Positions 6,622 to 15,122 of a stretch of DNA of 62,993 bases are shown here, in pieces (the first letter of the stretch is position 1; each line of letters starts with the position of its first letter). The stretch spans positions 1 to 62,993 of the forward strand of contig JAFSWF010000052.1 in the NCBI GenBank assembly GCA_017444615.1, read 5' to 3'. The notes below the pieces were generated by a model, which saw only the letters and a list, made by a program, of their open reading frames with translations, did no database searches and was not told the origin of the DNA. Both the position numbers and the translations under genes were made by a program. This DNA is from Paludibacteraceae bacterium (GTDB taxonomy: Bacteria > Bacteroidota > Bacteroidia > Bacteroidales > Paludibacteraceae).

Positions 6622-6652
6622 TTGGTCATATAAAAAAAAAGTTGTACCTTTG
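6622..6652 (+). promoter_or_regulatory. promoter of the secreted protein gene at 6735
   Basis: TTG (6622-6624), 20-nt spacer with CATATA and an A-tract, TACCTTTG (6645-6652). It leaves a 5' leader of about 75 nt before the ATG at 6735. Confidence 0.85.
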
Positions 6653-6734
6653 TGCCGTAATTGTGAAAAAAGATAAAAACAATACACAAAACCCAATTAA
6701 CTTTTTTATTTAATCAATTAAATTCATTTAAATC

Positions 6735-8066
6735 ATGAAGAAATTTTTCGCTTTTGCTTTAGCAGCTTTGATGACGGCTTCGATGTCTGCTGCAAGTTTG
6801 TACAGCGCTGACTTTACTCAAAGTCAAGGCGACTGGACTATTGAAATTAAGTCGAATCCGGACAATCTGGAGGCTATTTGGACGTACGATTCTCAGTACA
6901 CATGTATGAAAGCTACAGCTTATGCTGATGGCTCTAACCATGAGTCTGAAGCTTGGTTTATCTCTCCGGCTATCGATTTGAGCGCTGCAACGAATGCTAC
7001 ATTCAAAATTTCGCAAGCACGCCGTTACGGACAAGCTGACCAGATCTCTATTAAGGCTACCAAAGATGGTGAGACTTGGACTGATCTTGAACTCTCTGAG
7101 TGGCCGACCGGTAGTAGCTTCGACTTCGTTGATGGCACCGCTGATTTCTCTGAGTTCGCAGGTGAAGCTGCTGTCAAGATTGCATGTGTGTTCACTTCTA
7201 CCGCGCAAGGTGGTCCTACTTGGGAGATTAAGACCGTTGAGATTACAGACGAAGAGGCTCCTGTTGTTGAAGAGCCGGATGTAGTTATTACTGGCGCAGA
7301 GTTCGCAGGTCAAGGTACTTCGAACACTGGAAGTCAAGTGTCTGCAACCGTAGAAGGCGTTACTTTCACTTGCGATAAGGGCTATTCCGATGACGCTAAC
7401 GCTACTCTCCGTTGCTACAAGAATGGTGTAATCACCATCACTTCAGAGACAGAGCAAATTGGTAAATTGGTATTTAAGTTCTATTCGACTTACACCGGTG
7501 ACCTTGATAACGAGGTTGTTGTGAATGCTAAGGAGTGGTCTTATACATTGACTAGCCAAGCTCGTATTGAGAAAGTTTCTGTATTCTTCGGTGAGTTTGA
7601 GCCGGTTGTTGTTGAGTTGGATACCGTTACTGTTGCCGAGGCTGTAGAAATTGCTAAAGCTTTGACTCCGGAGAAGGGTAAATCTGCTACAACTGACAAG
7701 AAATATGTTGTTAAGGGCTTCGTAGTTGGCGCTTCTTCTACCAAGCAAAATACATGGTACCTCGCAGATCAAGCTGGTGCATATGGTGAGTTCCAAGCTT
7801 ATCAATGTGCTTCTGTAGACGCTGATGTAGTAGAGGGTGACTTCGTATATGTTACTGGTAAGATCATGCACTACTATGGCGAGAGCAATGGTGAGGAATA
7901 TCATAACTACGAGATTTCCGGTGGTGCACTCGTTCATGGCGAGGCTCCGCAAGGCATTGAGGATATCGTGCTGACCGAGAAAGTACAGAAAGTCGTTGTT
8001 GACGGTGCCGTTTACGTAGTTCGAGAAGGCAAACTCTTCAACATCCTTGGTACACAAGTTCGCTAA
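6735..8066 (+). CDS. secreted multidomain protein with short type IX-like C-terminal tail
   Basis: A 443-residue protein. Residues 1-20 are a signal peptide. Residues 25-170 resemble a choice-of-anchor J/MAM-like beta-sandwich (SEAWFISPAIDLS...ATFKISQ). A second beta domain spans about 185-290, and an OB-fold-like domain about 300-400 (KKYVVKGFVVGASS...EGDFVYVTGKI). The end, VVVDGAVYVVREGKLFNILG plus TQVR, resembles the conserved strand of type IX sorting signals but stops directly after it. A similar tail ends the Omp28-like protein at 58296. It is monocistronic, with its own promoter and a strong terminator. The function is unknown. Confidence 0.75.
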   Translation: MKKFFAFALAALMTASMSAASLYSADFTQSQGDWTIEIKSNPDNLEAIWTYDSQYTCMKATAYADGSNHESEAWFISPAIDLSAATNATFKISQARRYGQADQISIKATKDGETWTDLELSEWPTGSSFDFVDGTADFSEFAGEAAVKIACVFTSTAQGGPTWEIKTVEITDEEAPVVEEPDVVITGAEFAGQGTSNTGSQVSATVEGVTFTCDKGYSDDANATLRCYKNGVITITSETEQIGKLVFKFYSTYTGDLDNEVVVNAKEWSYTLTSQARIEKVSVFFGEFEPVVVELDTVTVAEAVEIAKALTPEKGKSATTDKKYVVKGFVVGASSTKQNTWYLADQAGAYGEFQAYQCASVDADVVEGDFVYVTGKIMHYYGESNGEEYHNYEISGGALVHGEAPQGIEDIVLTEKVQKVVVDGAVYVVREGKLFNILGTQVR

Positions 8067-8085
8067 ACACAATCCTATTCCTTAT

Positions 8086-8118
8086 TCCTTCCCTTCAAGG
8101 AGGGTTAGGGTAGGCTTA
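8086..8118. repeat. G-rich palindromic element, copy g (intergenic)
   Basis: The stem CCTTCCCTT/AAGGAGGG plus tail TTAGGGTAGG lies between the stop of the secreted protein gene and its terminator hairpin. Confidence 0.7.
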
Positions 8119-8119
8119 T

Positions 8120-8148
8120 AGAGGGACGCTTCCGCGCCCCTCTTTTTC
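8120..8148 (+). terminator. Rho-independent terminator of the secreted protein gene
   Basis: AGAGGG and CGC arms pair with GCG and CCCTCT around a TTCC loop (a single A/C mismatch), followed directly by a T-run. Confidence 0.85.
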
Positions 8149-8214
8149 TTGTTTTTTATGTTTATTGCTTTTTGTGCAATTTTAATGAGACACTAATGTT
8201 TCCAACCCATAACG

Positions 8215-8292
8215 GCCAATTCACGAGACAGAGACGAACCCTTACCATAGGATACCCATATGATAACCATAGGATACCCATAGGATAAACAC
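8215..8292. repeat. dispersed ~78-nt repeat with four 11-nt units (copy 1)
   Basis: Four 11-nt units of ACCATAGGATA/CCCATAGGATA (8244-8287) with flanking ACGAACCCTT. The same block occurs inverted at 62603-62680. The innermost 59 nt differ at one base. No gene is seen in 8149-8489 besides this repeat and the palindromes at 8321 and 8456. Confidence 0.85.
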
Positions 8293-8320
8293 TCTTTTTT
8301 GACATTTTTATGCCTCGTAC

Positions 8321-8343
8321 TATATAATACGTAGTATTATATA
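8321..8343. promoter_or_regulatory. perfect palindrome upstream of tetR (TATATAATAC, 3-nt centre)
   Basis: TATATAATAC, GTA, GTATTATATA: 10-bp arms, fully symmetric. It could be an operator or simply an AT-rich inverted repeat. It lies about 170 nt before the tetR promoter. Confidence 0.4.
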
Positions 8344-8455
8344 CTTTTTGCACATCTTCTTCCCATTTTCTATCTATTCCGCAAGGAAAAATTGTTTTTT
8401 TACCATTTTTAAAAGACACTAATTTTTGCCCCTTTTTGCAAACTAAACTTTACAA

Positions 8456-8483
8456 GGAAACTTTTAGAGTGAAAAAAGTTTCC
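8456..8483. promoter_or_regulatory. candidate operator: 10-bp inverted repeat next to the tetR promoter
   Basis: GGAAACTTTT and AAAAGTTTCC form perfect 10-bp arms around an 8-nt centre, and end 6 nt before the -33 TTG. The position suits autoregulation by the TetR-family protein, though its binding site is not known. Confidence 0.45.
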
Positions 8484-8489
8484 AAAAAT

Positions 8490-8520
8490 TTGCACATGTC
8501 AAAAAATTTTTGTACCTTTG
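8490..8520 (+). promoter_or_regulatory. promoter of the tetR-RND efflux operon
   Basis: TTG (8490-8492), 20 nt starting CACATGTCA, TACCTTTG (8513-8520). The tetR ATG follows 29 nt later. No second promoter was seen between tetR and the pump genes. Confidence 0.85.
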
Positions 8521-8549
8521 CACGATTTTTTGGCAAATCTAAATACTAA

Positions 8550-9149
8550 ATGCTGAAAACTGAAAGCTCAAATATTATCAAGACCGCAGGGGAGATGTTT
8601 TTTCGTCTGGGGATCCGGAGTGTGTCCATCGACGATATTTGTCACGAATTAGGCATCTCGAAGAAGACTTTCTATGTCTATTTTGAGTCGAAAGATGTGT
8701 TGGTGGCACGAATGTTGCATGCTAATGTCGAATATATGACCGCTAAAATGGAGGAATTGCTGAAGCAACATGATTTTAAGAAGATGATTTCCCAATTCCT
8801 CAAAAAACAATCCGAAGAGACGAAAGATGTCCGGCGTGTGCCCCAATTGGTCTTTGACCTAAAGAAATATTACCCTCGCCAATTTGAGGAATTTCAGGAA
8901 GAGATGTTCGACATGCAGAAACGTTACCTTACGTTGTATCTGGAGCGAGGTAAAGAAGAAGGTTTCGTGCGCGCGAACCTTAATATTGAATTAACGGCAT
9001 TGCTCTTTGCGAAGATTCATAGCGATGCGATTCGCGATCTGGAGTTGATAGAGGGCAGGGGCTATAACATGCATCAGCTAAGCATGACAGCGATGGATGT
9101 GTTTGTACGAGGTGTGCTGAGTGAGGAAGGAATGAAGCTGTATAATTGA
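8550..9149 (+). CDS. TetR/AcrR-family transcriptional regulator
   Basis: A 199-residue protein. The N-terminal HTH is typical: AGEMFFRLGIRSVSIDDICHELGISKKTFYVYFESKDVLV (residues 14-52). The C-terminal ligand domain is divergent, as usual. It is the first gene of the operon with a TolC-type porin, a membrane fusion lipoprotein and an RND pump, so it is probably the local repressor. The inverted repeat at 8456-8483, just ahead of its promoter, is a candidate operator. The inducer is unknown. Confidence 0.9.
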   Translation: MLKTESSNIIKTAGEMFFRLGIRSVSIDDICHELGISKKTFYVYFESKDVLVARMLHANVEYMTAKMEELLKQHDFKKMISQFLKKQSEETKDVRRVPQLVFDLKKYYPRQFEEFQEEMFDMQKRYLTLYLERGKEEGFVRANLNIELTALLFAKIHSDAIRDLELIEGRGYNMHQLSMTAMDVFVRGVLSEEGMKLYN

Positions 9150-9181
9150 AAATTAAAGAAAATTATTTTAAAGACAAATAT

Positions 9182-10504
9182 ATGAAGAAAGTATTTATTT
9201 TAAGTATGGCTGTTGTCTTGAGTGTGGCAGTTATAGCATCGGATCATGTGATGGATGCGACCAAGAGCCACAAACATGCACAAAGCCCAGAAACGGTGAG
9301 TTTGAGTTTGGAAGAGGCACAGGAGTTTGCTGTGAAGCAAAACAGAAGTTTGAAAAATGCCTCATTGGCAGTTCAAGAAGCATATGCCCAGCGTTGGCAA
9401 ACAATCGCCGCTATGTTGCCGCAAGTGGATGGAAGTTACGCATACAGTAACTATTTCGGTTATAGCGCTCAAATGGGTAATTTTAATATCAGCATGCCTA
9501 ACCAAGGTGCGTTCGGCGTGTCGGCCACTATTGGTTTGAATGCGCAAAGTATCATCGGTGCCTTGCTCAATACGATTGCTATTGATATGAAGAAGATTTC
9601 TCTTGAGCAATCGGAGTCGGAGCTGCGCGGCAATGTGATGGCCAGTTATGTTTCTGTCTTGGCGCTTCAGAGTATCACAAACCTGTTAGACTCGAGCTTG
9701 GCAAATATTCAGAACTTGGAAGAAATTACGCAAAAAGCTGTTCTGGCTGGCGCTTCGGAGCAAACCGCTGCTGACCAGATTCGTGTGCGTGTGAACACGA
9801 TGAAGAACTCCATCAACCAACAGAAACGTAGTATCGAATTGGCTAACAACAGCCTCAAAGTGCTGTTAGATGTGCCGGTTGAGACCGAATTGGTGTTGAC
9901 GGAAAATCTGGAAGAGGTGCTTTCGCCCGACCGTGTGATTGCATTGCTGGGACAGAACTTTATTTTGGAGAATAACTTGAGTTACCAACTACTGGAGAAA
10001 CAAGTGGACTTGGCCAATAAGAATCTGCATATGGCAGGTTGGGCGTACGGTCCTACGTTAAGTCTCGCCTATAACTATTCTAACCAGCAATATTATGGTG
10101 AGGGTGGTATGCGTATGACACCTCCGAATGTGCTGCAGGCCACGGTTAGAATGCCGTTATGGTCAAGCGGTAAGCGTGCCGCAGGTGTGGTAGAGAAGAA
10201 GATTGCGCTGGAGGAAGCGAAAAACACCCTTTCTGAGACAACCGACAACTTGGAGATCCAATACCGTCAGTTGTGTTTCAACCTGACGAACGCGTACGAG
10301 ACCTACATTAATGAGAAAGATAATATTGAGGTGTCGCAACGTGTGTTCAATTCGGCTACCGAGAAATTCAAATGGGGAGCCGCTTCGAACCTCGAACTGA
10401 CGAATGCGTCCAATGATCTGATTAACGCGGAGAGCACCTACGTGCAATCAATCTTGAGCCTCGTCAACGCGCAAGTGGAACTGGAAAAGTTCCTCAATGA
10501 TTAA
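9182..10504 (+). CDS. TolC-family outer membrane efflux protein
   Basis: A 440-residue protein starting MKKVFILSMAVVLSVAVIAS (signal peptide). The in-frame ATG at 9146 would put 12 hydrophilic residues before the signal, so 9182 is preferred. Two repeats of the outer-membrane-factor fold are visible, starting SLSLEEAQEFAVKQNRSLKNA and, in the second half, ALEEAKNTLSETTDNLEIQYRQL; the long coiled helices form the periplasmic tunnel. It forms the exit duct of the RND pump encoded by the next two genes. Confidence 0.9.
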   Translation: MKKVFILSMAVVLSVAVIASDHVMDATKSHKHAQSPETVSLSLEEAQEFAVKQNRSLKNASLAVQEAYAQRWQTIAAMLPQVDGSYAYSNYFGYSAQMGNFNISMPNQGAFGVSATIGLNAQSIIGALLNTIAIDMKKISLEQSESELRGNVMASYVSVLALQSITNLLDSSLANIQNLEEITQKAVLAGASEQTAADQIRVRVNTMKNSINQQKRSIELANNSLKVLLDVPVETELVLTENLEEVLSPDRVIALLGQNFILENNLSYQLLEKQVDLANKNLHMAGWAYGPTLSLAYNYSNQQYYGEGGMRMTPPNVLQATVRMPLWSSGKRAAGVVEKKIALEEAKNTLSETTDNLEIQYRQLCFNLTNAYETYINEKDNIEVSQRVFNSATEKFKWGAASNLELTNASNDLINAESTYVQSILSLVNAQVELEKFLND

Positions 10505-10505
10505 T

Positions 10506-10545
10506 CGGTATCCCGGTATCCCGAAATCACTAAATCCCGAAATAA
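10506..10545. repeat. 8-nt tandem array, 5 units (CGGTATCC family)
   Basis: CGGTATCC twice, CGAAATCA, CTAAATCC, CGAAATAA. It fills the gap between the TolC stop and the adaptor start. Confidence 0.8.
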
Positions 10546-10559
10546 TAAAATACGATTAT

Positions 10560-11567
10560 ATGAAGAAGACATTTATTTATTGCTTGGCCGCGTTGGCGTT
10601 GATGGCGTGCGGCAGCAAAGAGACCACTACTACTCAGGAAGAAGAACGTGTGGAGCAAGTACGCACGACCGTTCTTCAGCCACGCCAGATTGAGCGTGAG
10701 ATTTCCGTTTCGACTAACCTGCAAGGTTATTTGACGCAAAACGTTGCCCCTTCTGTTACCGGTAAGATAGAGCATATCTACCGCGAAGTGGGCGATAAGG
10801 TGAAGAAAGGGGATGATTTGGTGCGCATGGACCAAACCCAGTACAAAACGACGAAGATCTCGATGACGAACCTCACTATTGAGAAGAATCGTATAGAGAA
10901 CTTGCTTCGTTCGGGGTCGGCTACCCAGCAACAGTACGACCAGATCATCGCACAGTATAACTCGACCAAAGAGCAGCTGGAGTTCCTTCAGACCAACACG
11001 TATGTGAAGGCACCGTTTGCAGGCGTCATCTCTGCCAAGAACTACGAAGACGGTGAGCTCTATAGTGGCCAACCGATTCTTGTGTTAACTCAACTCGACA
11101 AACTCAAAGCGCTCGTGGCTATCCCTGAGACATATTTCCCGCTTTTCAAGGAAGGCATGAAGCTGTCACTCACTTCTGAGATCTATCCCGGTCAGACATT
11201 CCCTGCTACCGTGGAGATCGTTTATCCGACGATTGATGCCTCAAGTCACACCTTCCAATGCAAGATCGTTATTCCGAACAGTAAGAACCTGCTTCGTCCG
11301 GGCATGTACGTAACGACCACTATTGGTTTGGGCAAAGCGCAAGCGCTGGTAGCACCTTATCAAAGCGTAGAGAAGTTGGTTGGTGCCAATGACCGTTATG
11401 TGTTCATCAATGAGAACGGTCGTGCTAAACGCGTGGCGGTGACACTCGGTCAACGCTTTGACCAAGATATCGAGATCATCGCACCGGAAATAGTGCCGGG
11501 TGTAGAACTCGTTACCGTAGGACAACACAAACTCGTAGACGGTGTTAAAATCAATGTGGTTGAATAA
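10560..11567 (+). CDS. RND efflux periplasmic adaptor (membrane fusion lipoprotein)
   Basis: A 335-residue lipoprotein starting MKKTFIYCLAALALMACGSK (lipobox LMAC) at ATG 10560. The open frame from 10497 reads through a repeat array and is not the start. Layout is HlyD/AcrA-like: a lipoyl half-motif (VGDKVKKGDDLVRMDQ), a short alpha-hairpin, the second half (VKAPFAGVISAKNYEDGELY), a beta-barrel and a membrane-proximal domain (LVTVGQHKLVDGVKI). It bridges the RND pump and the TolC-type channel. Confidence 0.9.
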   Translation: MKKTFIYCLAALALMACGSKETTTTQEEERVEQVRTTVLQPRQIEREISVSTNLQGYLTQNVAPSVTGKIEHIYREVGDKVKKGDDLVRMDQTQYKTTKISMTNLTIEKNRIENLLRSGSATQQQYDQIIAQYNSTKEQLEFLQTNTYVKAPFAGVISAKNYEDGELYSGQPILVLTQLDKLKALVAIPETYFPLFKEGMKLSLTSEIYPGQTFPATVEIVYPTIDASSHTFQCKIVIPNSKNLLRPGMYVTTTIGLGKAQALVAPYQSVEKLVGANDRYVFINENGRAKRVAVTLGQRFDQDIEIIAPEIVPGVELVTVGQHKLVDGVKINVVE

Positions 11568-11572
11568 TTTCG

Positions 11573-11604
11573 ACATGACGACATGACGTCATGACGACAT
11601 AACG
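11573..11604. repeat. 8-nt tandem array, 4 units (ACATGACG family)
   Basis: ACATGACG twice, TCATGACG, ACATAACG. It occupies most of the 47-nt gap between adaptor and RND pump genes. Confidence 0.85.
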
Positions 11605-11614
11605 AAAAAAATAT

Positions 11615-14600
11615 ATGTCAATCTATAAAACTGCGATAGAAAAGCCGGTAACAACAGCCCTTATCTTTGTGGCGGTGATTGTTATCGGTATATACAGCTT
11701 CTTGAAGCTGCCTATTGACCAATTCCCGGAGATGGATCCGCCGTACATAACGGTGATGACTACATACCCGGGTGCATCGGCGTCTGAAATGGAGACCAAC
11801 GTGACCAAGATCATGGAGAATGCCCTGACCTCTGTCGATCACCTCAAACATATCACTTCGCAATCGAAGGATAACATGTCTATGGTGACGCTGGAGTTGG
11901 AGTGGGGCTCGAACATGGACGAAGCCGTCAACGACGTCCGCTCGTTCGTGGACATGGCCGCTAATAACCTGCCTGACAACTGTCAGAAACCGGTGATCTT
12001 TAAGTTATCCACCTCTTCGATGCCTATCTGTCAGTACTCCATCACAGCCGATGAGACGTACGCGGGTCTGGATAAGATCCTCAATGACGAGGTAGTGCCA
12101 CAACTGAACCACATTGATGGTATCGGTAATATCTCCCTTTCCGGTGCACCGGATCGTTATGTCTATGTCAATATAGACCAGCAGAAACTGGATGCGTACG
12201 GTATTACCTTGGAGCAAGTGGGTAATGTAGTGACGGCAAATAACCTCAACCTTTCGTCCGGTACGATTAAAATGCCTCAAGAACAATACCAGATGCAGGT
12301 TCGTTCGGAGTATCTTGAGTCGTCGGAGATAGAGAACCTGATGGTGACGATGACGCCGCAAGGCCAACAGGTCTTCATCCGTGATATTGCTACCGTCAAA
12401 GATACGATCAAAGACCTGTCGCTGGATGAGAAGACCAACGGCCGCGAAGCCGTGCGTCTGGTCATCGCCAAGCAGACAGGCGCGAACACCGTACAAGTCT
12501 GCAAAGAGGTGCGTGCTGAGTTGGCTAAAATACAAAAACAGTTGCCTACGGACGTCAAGATAGAGAAGATCTACGACTCGTCAGAGAACATCCAAAACTC
12601 CATTAACTCTCTCGAAGAATCCGTGCTCTACGCACTCCTCTTCGTCGTCCTCGTCGTCCTCTTCTTCCTCGGCAAATGGCGTGCTACCATCATCATCGGA
12701 ATCACTATTCCTATAGCCCTAATCGTGGCGTTTATCTATCTGGGTATGGCCGATTCGAGTCTGAACATCATCTCCCTTTGTTCGCTCACCATTGCCATCG
12801 GTATGGTAGTGGACGACGCAATTGTGGTATTAGAGAATATCACGCGGCACGTAGAGCGTGGCGAAGACCCGCATGAGGCTTCTATCTATGCTACGAACGA
12901 GGTGTGGGTATCCGTTATTGCTACAACGCTCGTGCTCGTAGCTGTGTTTGTGCCGCTGACGATGTTAAGCGGTATGGCTGGTATCATGTTCCATGAGTTA
13001 GGATGGATCGTAACAGTTGTTTGTTGTACCTCGACCGTTGTAGCTATCACCCTTACGCCGATGCTCTGTTCTAAACTGCTCAAAGCGAAGAAAGTGCATG
13101 TGGATGAGAACGGTAACTTGGTGGACGATGATGCCAATAAGAAAAGTTGGTACGACCGCACAGTGGTACGCATGTTAGACGTCATCGATGATGCGTACGC
13201 TAAGTCGTTAGGTTGGTGTCTCAACCACAAAGTGCTGACGCTGCTTATCCTGTTGGCGCTCTTTATCGCTTCGCTTACGCCAATGTTTATGGGCAAGATA
13301 GGAACGGACTTTATGCAGCAGCAGGATAATGGACGTCTCTCTGTGACTGTTAAGTTGCAGCGTGGTACACGTATAGAAGAGACCCTTAAGACAGCGCGTC
13401 ACCTCGAGGCACGTTTTGTTGAACTCGTGCCGGAGATTCAGTTGATCAACACTTCTGCCGGCTCGAATGATGACGCGTCTATCGCGGCTTTGTTTTCTTC
13501 GACGATGAATAATAAGATCTCCATGACCGTTCGTTTGCCGAAAAAATGGGAACGCGACCGTGACATCTGGACAATTGCTGAGATTCTTCGTCAAGAGATG
13601 GCTACCTATCCGGAGATCAATGAGTATCAGTGTGCCGTTTCTGCTAACGGACCGAGTAGCGGTAATACCGTGGACCTTGAGATCTATGGCTATGACTTCG
13701 ACCTTACCTCTCAAATGGCAGAGAAGAGTCGTCAACTTATCTCTCAACTCCCCGGTGCACGTGACGTGAATATCAGCCGTGAGGACGACCGTCCGGATAT
13801 CAAGATCACCGTGGATAAAGAAAAAGCTTCGCGTCTCGGTCTCTCCTCAGCAACCCTCTCCACTTATCTCCGTAACCGCGTGGCAGGTATGTCTTGTGGT
13901 TACCTCAAGGATGACGGTTCGGAGTACGATATAGTAGTTCGTTTGGAGGAAGATGACCGTAACTCTATCTCGGATGTGATGAACCTTACGATCCCCACCG
14001 CAACGGGTAAGCAGGTTAAGTTGTCTGAGGTAGCTGAAGTGGGTGAGTACTGGGCTCCGCCTACTATTGAGCGTAAGGCACGTCAACGTATTGTAACTAT
14101 CAAGGCTACGCCGTATAACACGACCCTTGGTGAGTTGGCTGCGGCTATCGAAACGCAAGTGATCCCGCAACTGGATCTGCCAGTGGGTTATTCAACGCAT
14201 ATCGGTGGTAACTATGAGACCCAACAAGATACTTTCCGCGATATGATTCTTCTGGCAGCGATGATTATTCTGCTCGTTTATATTGTGATGGCGTCGCAGT
14301 TCGAGAGTCTTAGAATGCCGGCTATTATCATGTTCACGATTCCGTTTGCCCTTTCGGGTGTGGTTATTGCCCTTTGGCTTACAGGTCGCTCACTCGATAT
14401 GATCGGCGCACTCGGTCTTGTGCTACTTGTCGGTATTGTGGTGAAGAACGGTATCGTGTTGGTGGATTATATCAACCTGATGCGTGAGCGTGGCTATGAA
14501 CTAAACACCGCTATTCAGATGTCCGGTAGAAGTCGTATACGTCCGGTGCTCATGACCGCTTTTACGACCATTCTTGGTATGGTGCCGATGGCCGTTAGTT

Positions 14601-14803
14601 CGGGTGAAGGTGCCGAAATGTGGCAACCGTTAGGTATCGTCGTCATCGGTGGTTTGACCGTTTCGACCTTCCTGACACTTTATATCGTGCCTGTGCTCTA
14701 CGGGTCTATGACGCGTCACGGTGATCGCGATAAGAAAGAAGCTCAGCGCAAGAAATTTATCTTTATGGACATAAAGGTAAAAAAGGTGAAAATTGAAAAA
14801 TGA
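11615..14803 (+). CDS. RND multidrug efflux transporter (HAE1/AcrB type)
   Basis: A 1062-residue inner-membrane proton antiporter with the usual two-fold repeat of 12 TM segments and large periplasmic loops. Visible landmarks are TM1 (TALIFVAVIVIGIYSF), the porter-domain start DQFPEMDPPYITVMTTYPGA, the proton-relay pair Asp-Asp in TM4 (GMVVDDAIVVLENI) and the second-half GIVVKNGIVLVDY. Length is normal. It works with the adaptor and TolC-type protein upstream. The substrates cannot be deduced. Confidence 0.95.
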   Translation: MSIYKTAIEKPVTTALIFVAVIVIGIYSFLKLPIDQFPEMDPPYITVMTTYPGASASEMETNVTKIMENALTSVDHLKHITSQSKDNMSMVTLELEWGSNMDEAVNDVRSFVDMAANNLPDNCQKPVIFKLSTSSMPICQYSITADETYAGLDKILNDEVVPQLNHIDGIGNISLSGAPDRYVYVNIDQQKLDAYGITLEQVGNVVTANNLNLSSGTIKMPQEQYQMQVRSEYLESSEIENLMVTMTPQGQQVFIRDIATVKDTIKDLSLDEKTNGREAVRLVIAKQTGANTVQVCKEVRAELAKIQKQLPTDVKIEKIYDSSENIQNSINSLEESVLYALLFVVLVVLFFLGKWRATIIIGITIPIALIVAFIYLGMADSSLNIISLCSLTIAIGMVVDDAIVVLENITRHVERGEDPHEASIYATNEVWVSVIATTLVLVAVFVPLTMLSGMAGIMFHELGWIVTVVCCTSTVVAITLTPMLCSKLLKAKKVHVDENGNLVDDDANKKSWYDRTVVRMLDVIDDAYAKSLGWCLNHKVLTLLILLALFIASLTPMFMGKIGTDFMQQQDNGRLSVTVKLQRGTRIEETLKTARHLEARFVELVPEIQLINTSAGSNDDASIAALFSSTMNNKISMTVRLPKKWERDRDIWTIAEILRQEMATYPEINEYQCAVSANGPSSGNTVDLEIYGYDFDLTSQMAEKSRQLISQLPGARDVNISREDDRPDIKITVDKEKASRLGLSSATLSTYLRNRVAGMSCGYLKDDGSEYDIVVRLEEDDRNSISDVMNLTIPTATGKQVKLSEVAEVGEYWAPPTIERKARQRIVTIKATPYNTTLGELAAAIETQVIPQLDLPVGYSTHIGGNYETQQDTFRDMILLAAMIILLVYIVMASQFESLRMPAIIMFTIPFALSGVVIALWLTGRSLDMIGALGLVLLVGIVVKNGIVLVDYINLMRERGYELNTAIQMSGRSRIRPVLMTAFTTILGMVPMAVSSGEGAEMWQPLGIVVIGGLTVSTFLTLYIVPVLYGSMTRHGDRDKKEAQRKKFIFMDIKVKKVKIEK

Positions 14804-14817
14804 AAGGTGAAAGGTTA
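14783..14817. repeat. 7-nt tandem array, 5 units (AAGGTGA family)
   Basis: AAGGTGA, AAATTGA, AAAATGA, AAGGTGA, AAGGTTA. The array contains the RND stop codon (14801-14803) and ends at the start codon of the next gene. Confidence 0.8.
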
Positions 14818-15110
14818 TGAAAAGTGTCATGATAGTGTTCAATCAGGCGAACACGGGTCGAGTAGAATATATGTTAGACGTGCTGGGTATCCACGGTTTC
14901 ACGTTCTTTGAGCAAGTGCAAGGCCGTGGCACCAACGGAGGCGAACCGCGTCGCGGCACGCACGCCTGGCCGGAGATGAACTCTTGCGTCATCACTATCG
15001 TCGATGATGAACAAGTAGCCCCGCTGCTCGAGTCCATTAAGAAACTCGACATGCGCAATGAGGAAGTGGGTGTGCGAGCGTTCGTGTGGGATATAGTAGC
15101 CACCGTCTAA
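14817..15110 (+). CDS. P-II/CutA-like small protein linked to the RND pump
   Basis: A 97-residue cytosolic protein with a beta-alpha-beta ferredoxin-like pattern typical of the GlnB superfamily: MKSVMIVFNQANTGRVEYML, a T-loop-like segment (EQVQGRGTNGGEPRRGTHAW), then CVITIVDDEQVAPLLESIKKLD. Similar small proteins sit behind RND operons in other Bacteroidales, as far as I recall. The role is unknown; it may sense a ligand and act on the pump. It starts 14 nt after the pump gene, inside a 7-nt array. Confidence 0.5.
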   Translation: MKSVMIVFNQANTGRVEYMLDVLGIHGFTFFEQVQGRGTNGGEPRRGTHAWPEMNSCVITIVDDEQVAPLLESIKKLDMRNEEVGVRAFVWDIVATV

Positions 15111-15122
15111 TAAATCGTCTAA

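Noticed and set aside
8162..8419. 85-codon minus-strand frame between the secreted protein gene and tetR
   Set aside because: It runs through the dispersed 11-nt repeat and an AT-rich palindrome, has no promoter and no protein-like pattern.
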